Both the position numbers and the translations under genes were made by a program. Below the pieces are notes generated by a model that was not told the origin of the DNA, made no database searches, and saw nothing but the letters and a program-made list of their open reading frames with translations. From the NCBI GenBank assembly GCA_963205035.1, contig CAUJII010000088.1:1-25878 (forward strand): 25,878 nt of DNA, in the 5' to 3' direction. The stretch comes from Spirochaetota bacterium (GTDB lineage: Bacteria > Spirochaetota > Leptospiria > Turneriellales > Turneriellaceae). Below are positions 7,041 through 15,830 of this stretch, piece by piece (position 1 is the stretch's first letter; each line of letters starts with the position of its first letter).

Positions 7041-7547
7041 TCAGTTTGTCACAGAGCTTTCCAGATCGAGAAGTTTTTTCTTGCGGTCAATCCCTCCACC
7101 ATACCCTGTCAACGAGCCAGACTTCCCCACAACACGGTGGCATGGAATGAAGATAGAAAGCGGATTGCGGCCGTTCGCGAGACCCACCGCACGCGCCGCC
7201 TTGGGCTGCCCGATGCGGCGCGCGAGCTCGCCATAAGAGATGGTTTCGCCGTAGTTAATCGTAAGTAGGGCCGCCCAGACTTTTTTCTGGAATGGGGTGC
7301 CCTCAGCATGCAGGGGAAGGTCGAAGGTGCGCCTGCGCCCTGCGAAATACTCGGCAAGCTGGCGTTCTGCTTGCGTGAACAGGGGAAATACCACGTTTTT
7401 TTGCCAGTCAGAGGCAATTTTCGGGCCATGGCTCTGTTTTTCCATAGCTAGGTGGGTCAAAGATACACCGTCACTCACCAAGAGGAGCTCTCCCAGAGGG
7501 CTTTTGACAAAAGTGTAATAACTATTACACGGCGTAGCGTGTCGCAT
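7041..7547 (-). CDS. ogt: Methylated-DNA--[protein]-cysteine S-methyltransferase
   Basis: Suicide repair protein that transfers methyl groups from O6-methylguanine or O4-methylthymine to its own cysteine. The active-site motif IPCHRVVG is intact (cysteine about residue 136 from the chosen start). The preceding helix-turn-helix (ETISYGELARRIGQPKAARAVGLANGRNP, spread over about 30 residues) and TGYGGGIDRKKKLLDLE are typical of the family. The N-terminal half (YYTFVKSPLGELLLVSDG) is also standard. The ATG at 7547 is preferred over an in-frame TTG at 7559. An 18-bp palindrome (7513-7530) lies inside codons shortly after the start. It is divergent from the lipid kinase gene and followed by the RsbW-like gene. 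Confidence 0.95.
   Translation of the reverse strand: MRHATPCNSYYTFVKSPLGELLLVSDGVSLTHLAMEKQSHGPKIASDWQKNVVFPLFTQAERQLAEYFAGRRRTFDLPLHAEGTPFQKKVWAALLTINYGETISYGELARRIGQPKAARAVGLANGRNPLSIFIPCHRVVGKSGSLTGYGGGIDRKKKLLDLESSVTN
7513..7530. promoter_or_regulatory. 18-bp perfect dyad, possible operator
   Basis: GTGTAATAACTATTACAC has two perfect 8-bp arms around a 2-bp centre. It lies within the first codons of ogt and upstream of the divergent lipid kinase gene. The symmetry and size suit a dimeric repressor, but no regulator gene is adjacent and chance or coding constraint cannot be excluded. Confidence 0.35.
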
Positions 7548-7588
7548 AAGAATTGACAACCTCGTCAGTAAACTTTTTTCGCTGTAAA

Positions 7589-8608
7589 GTGCAAAATTCC
7601 ATCGCAGTCCTACTCAACGCCAACGCACGGCTTGTGACCGACAAAGTCAAGCGCTCGCTCGAGCGTGCAATCCCCCGCGCTCACCTTTTCTTGAGCCACA
7701 CTAAAGAAGAAGCATTAGCTTACGTAAAGCAAATAATCGATAAGGACTACAAGACTATCTTCTCCGGCGGTGGCGATGGCAGTTTTGTTCACCTGCTCAA
7801 CATGGTGCGCGACACCCTCAAAGCGCGGGGCGAGACAGGCCACAAGGAGCCTACGCTACCCCGATTTGGAATCCTCAAACTCGGCACCGGGAATGGCATT
7901 TCGAGCTTTGTCGGTTCGAGCGGTGGAACGCGTATTTTGGAACGGGGGTTCGACGAAAATTCGATGAAGACCCTCGACATGGCGCTCGTTGAAACCGGAA
8001 ACCGTGTGTTCCATTTTGCGGGCAGCGGGTTTGATGCGCGGCTTCTACGCGATTACTCCGACTTGATGAAAAACCTCAAGACTCCAGAGATGCGCAAAAG
8101 TTTTTCGGGCCTTGCCGGTTATTTTGCGGCAGGACTCGGAAAGACAGTCCCCGAATCGCTTTTCATTCGCGACAGGGGCGAGGTGCGCGTTGAAGTCGAG
8201 GACTTAGAAAATAGTTACTTCATTCAACACCGCAACGGCAAAGACGTCATCATACCGATTGAAAATCCGCTTCTCTATACGGGCCCGTCGACGGCCGTCG
8301 GGGTTGCGACCGAGCCCTTTTACGGGTACAATATCCGAGCCTTTCCTTTTGCGACCGATAAAGTGGGATTTATGAATCTACGCCTACTGCTTTCGAAGCC
8401 GGTGAGTTTGGTCGCCAACATGCGCAAGTATTGGGATGGGAGCTACCGAGGCGCGGGTGTGAAAGATTTCTTGGTGAAAAAAGTCAAAGTAACATACGAG
8501 AAGGCAGTCCCGTTTCAGATTGGCGGCGATTTCTACGACCACATGCAAGAGGTTGTGTATTCGGTTTTTCCACAAGCGCTGAAGCTCTTAGATTTTCGGC
8601 ATACTTGA
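7589..8608 (+). CDS. Diacylglycerol/lipid kinase family protein
   Basis: About 339 residues. It has the DAGK catalytic fold: an N-terminal strand (SIAVLLNANARLV), the nucleotide-binding GGGDGS (about residues 60-65) and the second glycine loop LKLGTGNGISSF (about 98-109). Family members phosphorylate diacylglycerol, sphingoid bases or related lipids using ATP. The substrate cannot be told, and the sequence after the second loop is unlike classical DgkB. The GTG at 7589 is chosen because the fold begins right after it. An upstream TTG at 7553 would overlap the ogt N-terminus region, and neither start has a clear Shine-Dalgarno. It opens a plus-strand run of four genes (lipid kinase, DUF2161, 2H phosphodiesterase, MscS channel). 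Confidence 0.8.
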   Translation: MQNSIAVLLNANARLVTDKVKRSLERAIPRAHLFLSHTKEEALAYVKQIIDKDYKTIFSGGGDGSFVHLLNMVRDTLKARGETGHKEPTLPRFGILKLGTGNGISSFVGSSGGTRILERGFDENSMKTLDMALVETGNRVFHFAGSGFDARLLRDYSDLMKNLKTPEMRKSFSGLAGYFAAGLGKTVPESLFIRDRGEVRVEVEDLENSYFIQHRNGKDVIIPIENPLLYTGPSTAVGVATEPFYGYNIRAFPFATDKVGFMNLRLLLSKPVSLVANMRKYWDGSYRGAGVKDFLVKKVKVTYEKAVPFQIGGDFYDHMQEVVYSVFPQALKLLDFRHT

Positions 8609-8638
8609 CGCAGAGTAGTTAATCACAAAAACGGTATT

Positions 8639-9376
8639 ATGTCGCATCACAAGGTGCGTGCGCCGAAGCGCGATCTTTTGGAGAGCGATCTCTACCCCAT
8701 TATCGCTCGCTTTTTTGAAGAGCAAGGTTATAAGGTAAAGGGGGAGGTCTTGAAGTGCGACCTCGTTGCCGTCAAAGACGATAGACTCGTCATCGTCGAG
8801 CTCAAGAAAACCTTCAACATCAAATTACTCTACCAAGCGGTGCGGCGTTTAGCTCTCACCGAAAATGTGTACGCTGCAATTTTTAGGCCGCCGGGCCGGC
8901 AGAAGATGGCGTTTTGGTCGATGGTCAAGAGTCTTTCGAGGCGGCTTCAGATTGGCATGCTCATGGTCGACGGCACTGACGTAAAAATCATCTGCGAGCC
9001 GAAGCCTTTTTTGAGCCACATCGTCACGCGGCAAAAAAACAAACTCCTCCAAGAATTTGTCGGGCGCAGAGTTTCAGAAAACACCGGGGGAGTTACCGGA
9101 GTGAAACTGCAAACGGCGTATCTCGAAAACGCAATCCATATCAGCATACTCTTAAAAAAATTTAAGGCGCAAAGGCCGGCCGATCTCGTTTCACGCGGCG
9201 CACCGGAAAAAGCGGCCCGCATTTTGTACGATAACCATTACGGTTGGTTCGAGAAAAACCTTCGGGGTATGTATAAACTCAAGCGAGGCATGGCGCGAGA
9301 GATTGCGTCAAAGAATCCCACGATCTGGAATTTTTATGAAGACTGGGTGGCAAAAACACCCGGCCGCAGGAATTGA
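8639..9376 (+). CDS. DUF2161-like protein with PD-(D/E)XK nuclease fold
   Basis: 245 residues. The N-terminal part SDLYPIIARFFEEQGYKVKGEV, then CDLVAVKDDRLVIVELK (split here for length), matches what I recall of the DUF2161 family. The acidic residue D41 followed by E54-L55-K56 has the D...ExK spacing of PD-(D/E)XK phosphodiesterases such as restriction and Holliday-junction nucleases. The following helix (LLYQAVRRLAL) is also family-like. The C-terminal half is basic and helical, perhaps a nucleic-acid-binding part. The cellular role of DUF2161 proteins is not known to me. It lies 30 bp after the lipid kinase and 21 bp before the 2H phosphodiesterase, so an operon is likely. Confidence 0.7.
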   Translation: MSHHKVRAPKRDLLESDLYPIIARFFEEQGYKVKGEVLKCDLVAVKDDRLVIVELKKTFNIKLLYQAVRRLALTENVYAAIFRPPGRQKMAFWSMVKSLSRRLQIGMLMVDGTDVKIICEPKPFLSHIVTRQKNKLLQEFVGRRVSENTGGVTGVKLQTAYLENAIHISILLKKFKAQRPADLVSRGAPEKAARILYDNHYGWFEKNLRGMYKLKRGMAREIASKNPTIWNFYEDWVAKTPGRRN

Positions 9377-9397
9377 AAACGCATAGAAAATAAACCC

Positions 9398-9973
9398 ATG
9401 GAATCTTTTCTTTATTTCATTGCCATCTTGCCTCCAGACTCTGTCTGCGCCGAAGTACGTTCGGTGCAACACACCATTGCGTCTCGCTTTGGCCCGCGCC
9501 GTGCGATGCAGTTGCCAGTGCATATCACTGTCGAGCCGCCTTTCCGTTTACCGCCTTCTCAAGACGCGCTTCTCGAAGAGAGGCTCACGCATTTTTTTCA
9601 AAAGGAAAGCGCGTTTGAGTTGGAACTCAAAAATTACGGCACCTTCAGACAAGATGTTCTCTTCATCGATGTCAATCCCACGCTTGCGCTCTTAGAGATG
9701 CAAGCGCGGCTCAGTCGTTTTCTTCGCGACGCGCCGGCGCTTATACGCTCCGAGCCATTCCACGAAGGTTACAAACCGCACTTGACCCTTGCCAACCGCG
9801 ACATCGACAGCCACACGCACCACAGGCTTTGGAGCGAGTTCAACACGCGGAAATTTTTTGCGCGCTTCGTGGTCGAGGGAATCGCGCTCTTGCGCCATGA
9901 AAACAAAGAATGGAAAGTTGTACGTAATTTTGCGTTACAGAATGATTCCAAATTGAACTCGTTGGCCGACTGA
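9398..9973 (+). CDS. 2H phosphoesterase (LigT/2'-5' RNA ligase family)
   Basis: 191 residues with the two signature HxT motifs of the 2H superfamily: H42-I-T44 (LPVHITVEPPF) and H128-L-T130 (YKPHLTLANRD). These form the symmetric active site that hydrolyses or ligates 2',5'- or 2',3'-cyclic phosphodiester bonds in RNA or small nucleotides. Length and motif spacing (86 residues) are normal. No further domain is seen. Its TGA is one base before the ATG of the MscS-like gene, so the two are tightly coupled. The natural substrate is unknown for most bacterial members. Confidence 0.85.
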   Translation: MESFLYFIAILPPDSVCAEVRSVQHTIASRFGPRRAMQLPVHITVEPPFRLPPSQDALLEERLTHFFQKESAFELELKNYGTFRQDVLFIDVNPTLALLEMQARLSRFLRDAPALIRSEPFHEGYKPHLTLANRDIDSHTHHRLWSEFNTRKFFARFVVEGIALLRHENKEWKVVRNFALQNDSKLNSLAD

Positions 9974-9974
9974 C

Positions 9975-11189
9975 ATGATATTTCGCTTTGAACAATTTGT
10001 GAGAGGTGCGCTCACGTCTATGGGCGTGGACGGTGGCTGGTTAGACGTGTCGTACGCAGCGGTCGCAACGCTTTCCATCTTAAGCTCTGTCTATTTGTTA
10101 AATTTATTTCTGCGCAAAATTGTTATCGTTCTCCTCAAACGAAGGTTTGATTTAACCCCCACGCACTTCGGGGCGATTCTTCTGACGAGCAAATTCTTCC
10201 ACCGCACGTTCAATCTTTTGCCACTGACAATCCTTTATCTTCTGTGGCCGCAGTTGTTTCCAAAATTTCCCGCATTCAATGCGTTCGCAATGCAAATGCT
10301 TTCGTTGGCGTTGGTCGTCTTGGGTATTGGCGCCGCCCTTTCCCTCGTGACTGCACTTCAAGGGCTCTATGAAAGACTACCTGCGACGCGAGAACACAGC
10401 ATCAAAGGCTTGGTACAAGTCATCAAAATTATTTTATATATCATCGGCGTTCTTCTTTTTCTCTCGGTGCTCTTGCGTCAATCGCCGCTCTACCTCTTAG
10501 GTGGGATGTCTGCGCTTGCAGCGGTCTTGATGCTTGTTTTCAAAGACACTCTTTTGGGTTTTGTCGCGGGCATTCAGCTTGCGGCCAACAGCATGGTCCG
10601 CATCGGCGACTGGATTGTCGCACCTTCGCAGGGCGCAGACGGCATTGTCGTCGATTTGACGTTGAACACAGTCAAAGTCGAAAACTGGAATAAATCTGTA
10701 GCGCAGTTCCCGACTTACACACTCGTCAGTGCGTCTTTCGTCAACTGGCGTGGGATGTACGAATCGACGGGAAGACAAATTCAGCGCTCGCTCCTTCTCG
10801 ACGCCACGAGCATTACGCCTTGCTCGCGTGCGCTTTTGACAAAGCTCTCGAAGCATCGTTTGCCGAAACCCGATGCTTTCTTGAAAGCGGGCCCAAAGCG
10901 CGGGCAGAATCAAAGAAAGCGTTCGAGTGCCGCTGCTCTTTCTCCAATCGAGGAAATTTCAAACCTCAGTTTATTCCGTCTTTTTGTTTTGGAATACTTG
11001 AAAAATCATCCCAAGATAAACGCTGAAATGGTGATTACTGCCAGGCTTTTGCAACAAACAGGAAAGGTTTTACCTCTCGAAATCCTCTGCTTCTCGAATG
11101 AAAAATCGTTCGAAGCGTTTGAAGAAACACAAACTGAAATCATGGATTACTTATACGCCAGGCTCTCTGAATTTGAATTGCGGCTTTAG
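9975..11189 (+). CDS. MscS-family mechanosensitive channel, YbdG-like
   Basis: 404 residues. Hydrophobic segments at about 25-45, 78-93, 103-127, 147-167 and 173-187 lead into the pore-lining helix and MscS beta domain: GGMSALAAVLMLVFKDTLLGF, read across 176-196, then AANSMVRIGDW and ADGIVVDLTLNTVKVENW. The NWRGM segment with S-TGRQIQRS is typical of the YbdG/YnaI branch rather than small MscS. The C-terminal domain is about 140 residues. Such channels in the inner membrane release solutes on hypo-osmotic shock. The stop codon abuts the convergent murB stop with no spacer (TAG/TCA), so no terminator fits between them. Confidence 0.88.
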   Translation: MIFRFEQFVRGALTSMGVDGGWLDVSYAAVATLSILSSVYLLNLFLRKIVIVLLKRRFDLTPTHFGAILLTSKFFHRTFNLLPLTILYLLWPQLFPKFPAFNAFAMQMLSLALVVLGIGAALSLVTALQGLYERLPATREHSIKGLVQVIKIILYIIGVLLFLSVLLRQSPLYLLGGMSALAAVLMLVFKDTLLGFVAGIQLAANSMVRIGDWIVAPSQGADGIVVDLTLNTVKVENWNKSVAQFPTYTLVSASFVNWRGMYESTGRQIQRSLLLDATSITPCSRALLTKLSKHRLPKPDAFLKAGPKRGQNQRKRSSAAALSPIEEISNLSLFRLFVLEYLKNHPKINAEMVITARLLQQTGKVLPLEILCFSNEKSFEAFEETQTEIMDYLYARLSEFELRL

Positions 11190-12218
11190 TCAGTAACCCA
11201 CAACGCTCACTTCCATTTCCAGTAGAACACCAAAAAGCTCGTGAACTTTCGCGCGGATTTCTTCGGCGAGTTCCAACACCATCTCACCCGTTGCATTCAG
11301 TGTGTTCACGAGAACTAACGCTTGCCGCGCATGGACACCTACGCGGCGTCCGTTTTTTTCGCGGACTGCGCCTTTGAAACCGGCACGCTCGATGAGATAC
11401 GCGGCGGGGATTTTGACGTGCGTGCTGTCCACGGCATAATTTGGCAAGTCTGCGAACTGGTTCAGCAAAACCTCGGCTTGTTCTCTCGAAAGAACGGGAT
11501 TTTTGAAGAAGCTCCCCGCGTTGCCGATTTCTCTCGGGTCGGGCAACTTAGAACGCCTAATCGCACAGACTGCATCGAAAATATCCTGCGCACTTTGTGG
11601 GAGAGTCCCCACTTTCTCAAAATAATTTTGGAGTGCGGAATAATCTGCACGAATTTTTTTCTCTGTACTCAATAAGAGCGTGATCTGAGTTATTACAAAG
11701 CATCCTCGTAGCTCTGTCTTAAAAATGCTATCACGGTACCCAAAACGGCAATCTGCATTTGAAAGAGTTTCAAACTTTGCCGTTTTCAAATTGAAGCCAC
11801 GCGCCGAATAGAGCACGTCTTTGATCTCGACGCCATAAGCGCCGATGTTTTGCACGGGTGCCGCCCCTGCGCTGCCCGGTATGAGAGCTAAGTTCTCGAT
11901 GCCGTAATAGTTACTCGCGACAGAGCGCTCAACGGCGCTATGCCATTTGTAACCACCCCCCAGAGTAAGAAAGACATTGCTGCCTTCGCTTGTGGCGGCG
12001 AAACCCGGGATACGGTTATGAAGAATGGCACCGTCGAACGCATTACAAAATAAAACGTTGGAGCCCTCCCCCAACACATGAAACTTTTCTCGAATTTCTG
12101 GTTTATCCAAGAGCACCAAAAGCTCTTCTTCGCTTTCAAATGCAGCGAACCAACGGGTCGTTGCGTCTATACCCAATGTGTTATATTTTTTGAGGTTGAA
12201 GTTTTCAGAAACCAACAC
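11190..12218 (-). CDS. murB: UDP-N-acetylenolpyruvoylglucosamine reductase
   Basis: 342 residues. This FAD- and NADPH-dependent enzyme makes UDP-N-acetylmuramate, the second step of cytoplasmic peptidoglycan precursor synthesis. FAD-binding signatures VLGEGSNVLF (48-57) and LIPGSAGAAPVQNIGAYG (112-129) are present. So are the catalytic arginine region GYRDSIFK (R162), the proton donor serine S236 in GNAGSFFKNP, and the C-terminal LLEMEVSVVGY with the expected glutamate. The tyrosine-loop spacing fits the type I (E. coli-like) enzyme. The start is a GTG 22 bp after the stop of the unknown gene, so it is the last member of the dehydrogenase-transporter run. Confidence 0.95.
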   Translation of the reverse strand: MLVSENFNLKKYNTLGIDATTRWFAAFESEEELLVLLDKPEIREKFHVLGEGSNVLFCNAFDGAILHNRIPGFAATSEGSNVFLTLGGGYKWHSAVERSVASNYYGIENLALIPGSAGAAPVQNIGAYGVEIKDVLYSARGFNLKTAKFETLSNADCRFGYRDSIFKTELRGCFVITQITLLLSTEKKIRADYSALQNYFEKVGTLPQSAQDIFDAVCAIRRSKLPDPREIGNAGSFFKNPVLSREQAEVLLNQFADLPNYAVDSTHVKIPAAYLIERAGFKGAVREKNGRRVGVHARQALVLVNTLNATGEMVLELAEEIRAKVHELFGVLLEMEVSVVGY

Positions 12219-12240
12219 GATATCATCTCAAGAGAAATCT

Positions 12241-13131
12241 TCAAATCGAAAAGATTTTTTTGGCGACCATTGCGGCGACTTGTTGCGGCAGACTTTTTGC
12301 TGCGCGGTATTCTCTGAGCCGCGCCATTGCAGTCGCTCTACCCTTCGTGAGATAAGTTAAGAAGAGCGTATGTATGCCTCGCAGTGCCTCTGTATAATCC
12401 TCACCCGCCATGCTGTCGCTTTCTTTGACGCGCACAAAATCGGGCAAGCCAAATCGCGAAAGCCCATGGCTGAAATATGTTGTTTGGCTTTCTCTTTGGA
12501 AAAAATTAAAACCATAAAGAAGATGCGTATTCAGCATTTGCTGGCTACCAAAGTATTGCCCAACACCAGACCTCAGATGTGCCGGCGGAATAAAAAGATA
12601 TTGGTCGGCGTCGATGAGACCCAAGAACGAAGTCCCATCGACGAAGAGTGCCGTTGCGTACGCGGCCATGAGCGCGTCGATTTTCTGGAGCGGCGTGCGC
12701 CCCCTTAGCGGGACCACCATACGAAGAAAAACCTTCTGCGACAACGCCGAATTTTTTTCATTTTGCGTATAGGGAGCCATCGCGATGATCGTCTGCGTCG
12801 CCTCGCCGATATTGCCGCGATACCCTTCAAACCAAATTTGAAGTCCCGCATTGTCGCACACAAACCCACGAAGACTCTGGTTCTTCGCAGACCGCGGCCC
12901 AATCTTGAGGTTTGTGTGGATGCCGCGCAACTCACGCAATTTACGCAGAATATCTAAACCGTCGTAACGCGGCTCTTCCTTAAAAAGAATCCAGAGTTCT
13001 GCCTTGTCGTCCTTCGTTGCGCTCGAAGATTTTTTTTTCTCGCCGGGGTAGCGATTATGTAAAAAAATATTTTCGTACTCTTTTTCGTCGAAGACACCAT
13101 CGACCGCTAAATTGGATTTCTTAAGAAACAT
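12241..13131 (-). CDS. Unknown protein downstream of the RND transporter, weakly DUF4261-like
   Basis: About 296 residues, no signal peptide and no membrane segment. I do not recognise it firmly. The stretch ATALFVDGTSFLGLIDADQY and the later SHGLSRFGLPDFVRVKE recall the conserved parts of DUF4261 proteins, whose function I do not know; this link is weak. A lysine/serine-rich segment (KKKSSSATKDDK) lies near residues 32-43. The ATG at 13131, with AAGG about 9 bases upstream, is preferred to a GTG at 13137. It sits 11 bases after the transporter stop and 22 bases before murB, so it is co-transcribed. Its constant partner, if any, is probably the transporter. Confidence 0.6.
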   Translation of the reverse strand: MFLKKSNLAVDGVFDEKEYENIFLHNRYPGEKKKSSSATKDDKAELWILFKEEPRYDGLDILRKLRELRGIHTNLKIGPRSAKNQSLRGFVCDNAGLQIWFEGYRGNIGEATQTIIAMAPYTQNEKNSALSQKVFLRMVVPLRGRTPLQKIDALMAAYATALFVDGTSFLGLIDADQYLFIPPAHLRSGVGQYFGSQQMLNTHLLYGFNFFQRESQTTYFSHGLSRFGLPDFVRVKESDSMAGEDYTEALRGIHTLFLTYLTKGRATAMARLREYRAAKSLPQQVAAMVAKKIFSI

Positions 13132-13142
13132 AGACACCGACC

Positions 13143-15821
13143 TTACTTAGTTTTCTTTTTCTTAGAGACGCTCTTGCCCTTTGTATCCGATGCTCGATTC
13201 GCAGAGACGCTCCGCTTTTTCGTTCGCTTTTGGGGCGCTGTCGTCTTCTGAATTGGCGCTGCGGGCGTTGTAGGAATAACTTGCGCACCCAATTTTTGTG
13301 TGCGTTCACTTTCTTTCACGCCCAACCACGCAGGTAAAAAGACCAGCGCAAAAATAAGACAGCTTATCTCGCCAATGACTGCCATCAAACCGAACGATAC
13401 CATCGCTTGGTTCTTCGCCCAGAGCATCGTTCCATAGCCGATGATTGTCGTCCACGAACAGAGAAAGACCGCAGAACCTGTGCTCGCCACTGCATCTGTA
13501 ATCGATCGCTTGCCGTCGACTTTATACCGATAATAGACGTTGATTGCGTAATCGACGCCAATCCCAATTGTTATAGGAATTGTAATGAAATTGAAAAAAT
13601 TGAGTTTGATGCCGAAGACAAAAAGCGTTCCGATAAAAGAAAGCATTCCGAACGCAAGAAAAGCGAAAACTAAGAGTGAATCTTTCGCGCGGCGAAAACC
13701 TAAAGCAATAAGAGCGCCGACCGCTAAAAAACAAAGCACGGTGATGAGGGGGCCCTCTGTCGCTACATTTTCGAGCACGTCGAGAAAAATCATCGAGTCG
13801 CTCGCAAAGAGAACTTGCCCTTGAGAAAGTTTCTCTGTGGGCGCAAGAGTCACACTCTGTTCGATTTCCTTTCCTATTTTGATGATGTCTTGGATATTTG
13901 AAAGCACAGCGTGTTGGCTTGCCGCGACAAAAATAACACGCCCTATCGTGCCGTCGACTTCGCGAAAAATACGCTGGAGCATCTCGGGCAACTCGCGCGT
14001 CGGAAACGGTTCCGCCTTAAGAGCTTGAATTGCCACGCGCCCCCACTTCTGTTCTTCGGGCGAAAGCATCGAGAGATACTTCGGCTTAAAGAGACGGCGC
14101 AAGTCTCGGATGACGGCAAATTTTTCGCTCTGCTCTTGCGGGTAAAACTTATCGAGCCACTGCACAGAGTTCAAATAGAGCGGATGCCCTTGAGTCTTTG
14201 CGTCCGCTATTTTTTTCTCAAGGGAAAGCGCAGTCTTATTCGCCTCGGTGCGATTATACGCAATGAGCATCGACGCGTTGGAGCTATTCCCCAAAACTTT
14301 GTCAAGACGCCGCATGTAGTAGTTTTCTGTTCCCGCACCTTCAGAGACTTTGAGCGTGAGCTTCTTCAGATTATACTCAAACCTATCTTTGCTTGCATAA
14401 AGAAGCGTTGCCGCAACGGAGAGCGGAACCAAGACATACATCGTGCGCGTTAAGAGCAGGCGGTGCCGTGAAATCCATTGCGCGAGTTTCAAGGCGTTAT
14501 CGCGCTCGATGAATTTCTGAATCTTGTGAACGCTCTGCGGTTTTAACCGTTCAAAAAGAACAAGACAGCACGGGATGACAAGGTTGAGTGCGAACCAGCA
14601 AAACACCATCCCCATGCCGCCAATGAAACCAAACTGGGAAAATCCACGGAACGTTGTCGCCGACAGGATAGAATAAGAGAGAGACGTTGCGAAAGCCGCC
14701 ATCGCTGTCGCCGAAATTGTATAAAAAATCGCGCGGTTGTAAGAGCGGCGAAACGCAGTCCCTTTGCCGCGCTCTTCCAAATACCGCGCCATCAAAATCA
14801 AACCGAAGTTGATACCGTTGCCGATAATAATCGAAGCCAAGAACGCCGTTTGTTGGTTGAGATATCCGATTTTGAAATACGTGACTGCAAATGTCAGGAG
14901 AATTCCCACAACGATGCCGATGCAGAGCATGACGACCATGCGCATCGAACGGTAATACAAGAAAATGGAACCCAAGACTAAGAAGATGGCGAGTGCTGCT
15001 GTCTGTACGGTATCTTGAATGATGCTCGAAAAATTTTCTAAAAGAGCAACGTGCGTTCCCGCAAGGCCGACTTCCATCTTCGCGTGATATTTTGTGGGAT
15101 TGATTTTCTTTATGTCGGTGTTAAGCCTCTCGACAATCGTGCGTGAGAATTGTAAATCCGCCGAATCGCCTGTGGGGCGGATCAGCATCGCCAAATTCTC
15201 ACCGGTCTTGTCGGTAAAATAGCCGTCTCTGTTTGCGCCGAATGGATTTTCCCCTTTGTACTTTTCAAAAATCTTTTTTAAGACACGTTTCAAGCCTTGG
15301 TTGGGGTCACTTTCTTCTTCGAGGTCTAACCCCAATGCATCGAGGCGTGTTTTTTGCATACGCTTTTGAAGCGTACTGCGTAATTCTTTTAGTTCCGAAA
15401 CTGTCAGATAGTAAAATAGTCGGTCTTTGAAGAATTGCTCCGCCTCGCGCGTGTTATAGTCAAAGAAGCGCACCAATTCTTTTGGATAGTCTTTTAGAAC
15501 TTTCGCAAAATCTTCTGCGAAACGTTTATTCGCTTCAAAATCGGGAGAGTGGATAGAGACCAGAATGTTCATCACCCCGCCCATGCGTTCGGTCGCTTCT
15601 TTGACGTGCAGAACGCTGCGGTCGTTTTCTGGCAGGAGTGTCGCGAAATCCGTGCGAACGTCTTTGAAAAGCTGGAATGTAAAAAAACCAGCGACGAGCG
15701 AAAGCAAGAGAACACTCAGAAGAATTTTTCCAGGCGAACGATAGATGCGATTCGCGAGCTTGAGCTGCCAGCGAACACGCAGCTTTTTTATGCGCGAGGT
15801 ATTCCCACGAGGAATAATCAA
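13143..15821 (-). CDS. RND superfamily exporter, MMPL/HpnN-like
   Basis: 892 residues with the duplicated RND plan. TM1 (31-52) is followed by a large extracytoplasmic loop (about 53-270), a block of TM helices (about 271-424), TM7 (455-476), a second loop and a second helix block ending near 835. Equivalent TM4 motifs occur in both halves: IIIGNGINFGLILMARY (331-347) and ITIGIGVDYAINVYYRY. These resemble the MMPL and hopanoid-transporter (HpnN) families, which move lipids or lipid-linked molecules across or out of the inner membrane; cargo unknown. The C-terminal tail (about 55 residues) is very rich in Lys, Thr and Ser and is probably cytoplasmic. The ATG is 9 bases after the stop of the double acyl-CoA dehydrogenase. 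Confidence 0.85.
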   Translation of the reverse strand: MIIPRGNTSRIKKLRVRWQLKLANRIYRSPGKILLSVLLLSLVAGFFTFQLFKDVRTDFATLLPENDRSVLHVKEATERMGGVMNILVSIHSPDFEANKRFAEDFAKVLKDYPKELVRFFDYNTREAEQFFKDRLFYYLTVSELKELRSTLQKRMQKTRLDALGLDLEEESDPNQGLKRVLKKIFEKYKGENPFGANRDGYFTDKTGENLAMLIRPTGDSADLQFSRTIVERLNTDIKKINPTKYHAKMEVGLAGTHVALLENFSSIIQDTVQTAALAIFLVLGSIFLYYRSMRMVVMLCIGIVVGILLTFAVTYFKIGYLNQQTAFLASIIIGNGINFGLILMARYLEERGKGTAFRRSYNRAIFYTISATAMAAFATSLSYSILSATTFRGFSQFGFIGGMGMVFCWFALNLVIPCCLVLFERLKPQSVHKIQKFIERDNALKLAQWISRHRLLLTRTMYVLVPLSVAATLLYASKDRFEYNLKKLTLKVSEGAGTENYYMRRLDKVLGNSSNASMLIAYNRTEANKTALSLEKKIADAKTQGHPLYLNSVQWLDKFYPQEQSEKFAVIRDLRRLFKPKYLSMLSPEEQKWGRVAIQALKAEPFPTRELPEMLQRIFREVDGTIGRVIFVAASQHAVLSNIQDIIKIGKEIEQSVTLAPTEKLSQGQVLFASDSMIFLDVLENVATEGPLITVLCFLAVGALIALGFRRAKDSLLVFAFLAFGMLSFIGTLFVFGIKLNFFNFITIPITIGIGVDYAINVYYRYKVDGKRSITDAVASTGSAVFLCSWTTIIGYGTMLWAKNQAMVSFGLMAVIGEISCLIFALVFLPAWLGVKESERTQKLGAQVIPTTPAAPIQKTTAPQKRTKKRSVSANRASDTKGKSVSKKKKTK

Positions 15822-15830
15822 ATCGAGTCC

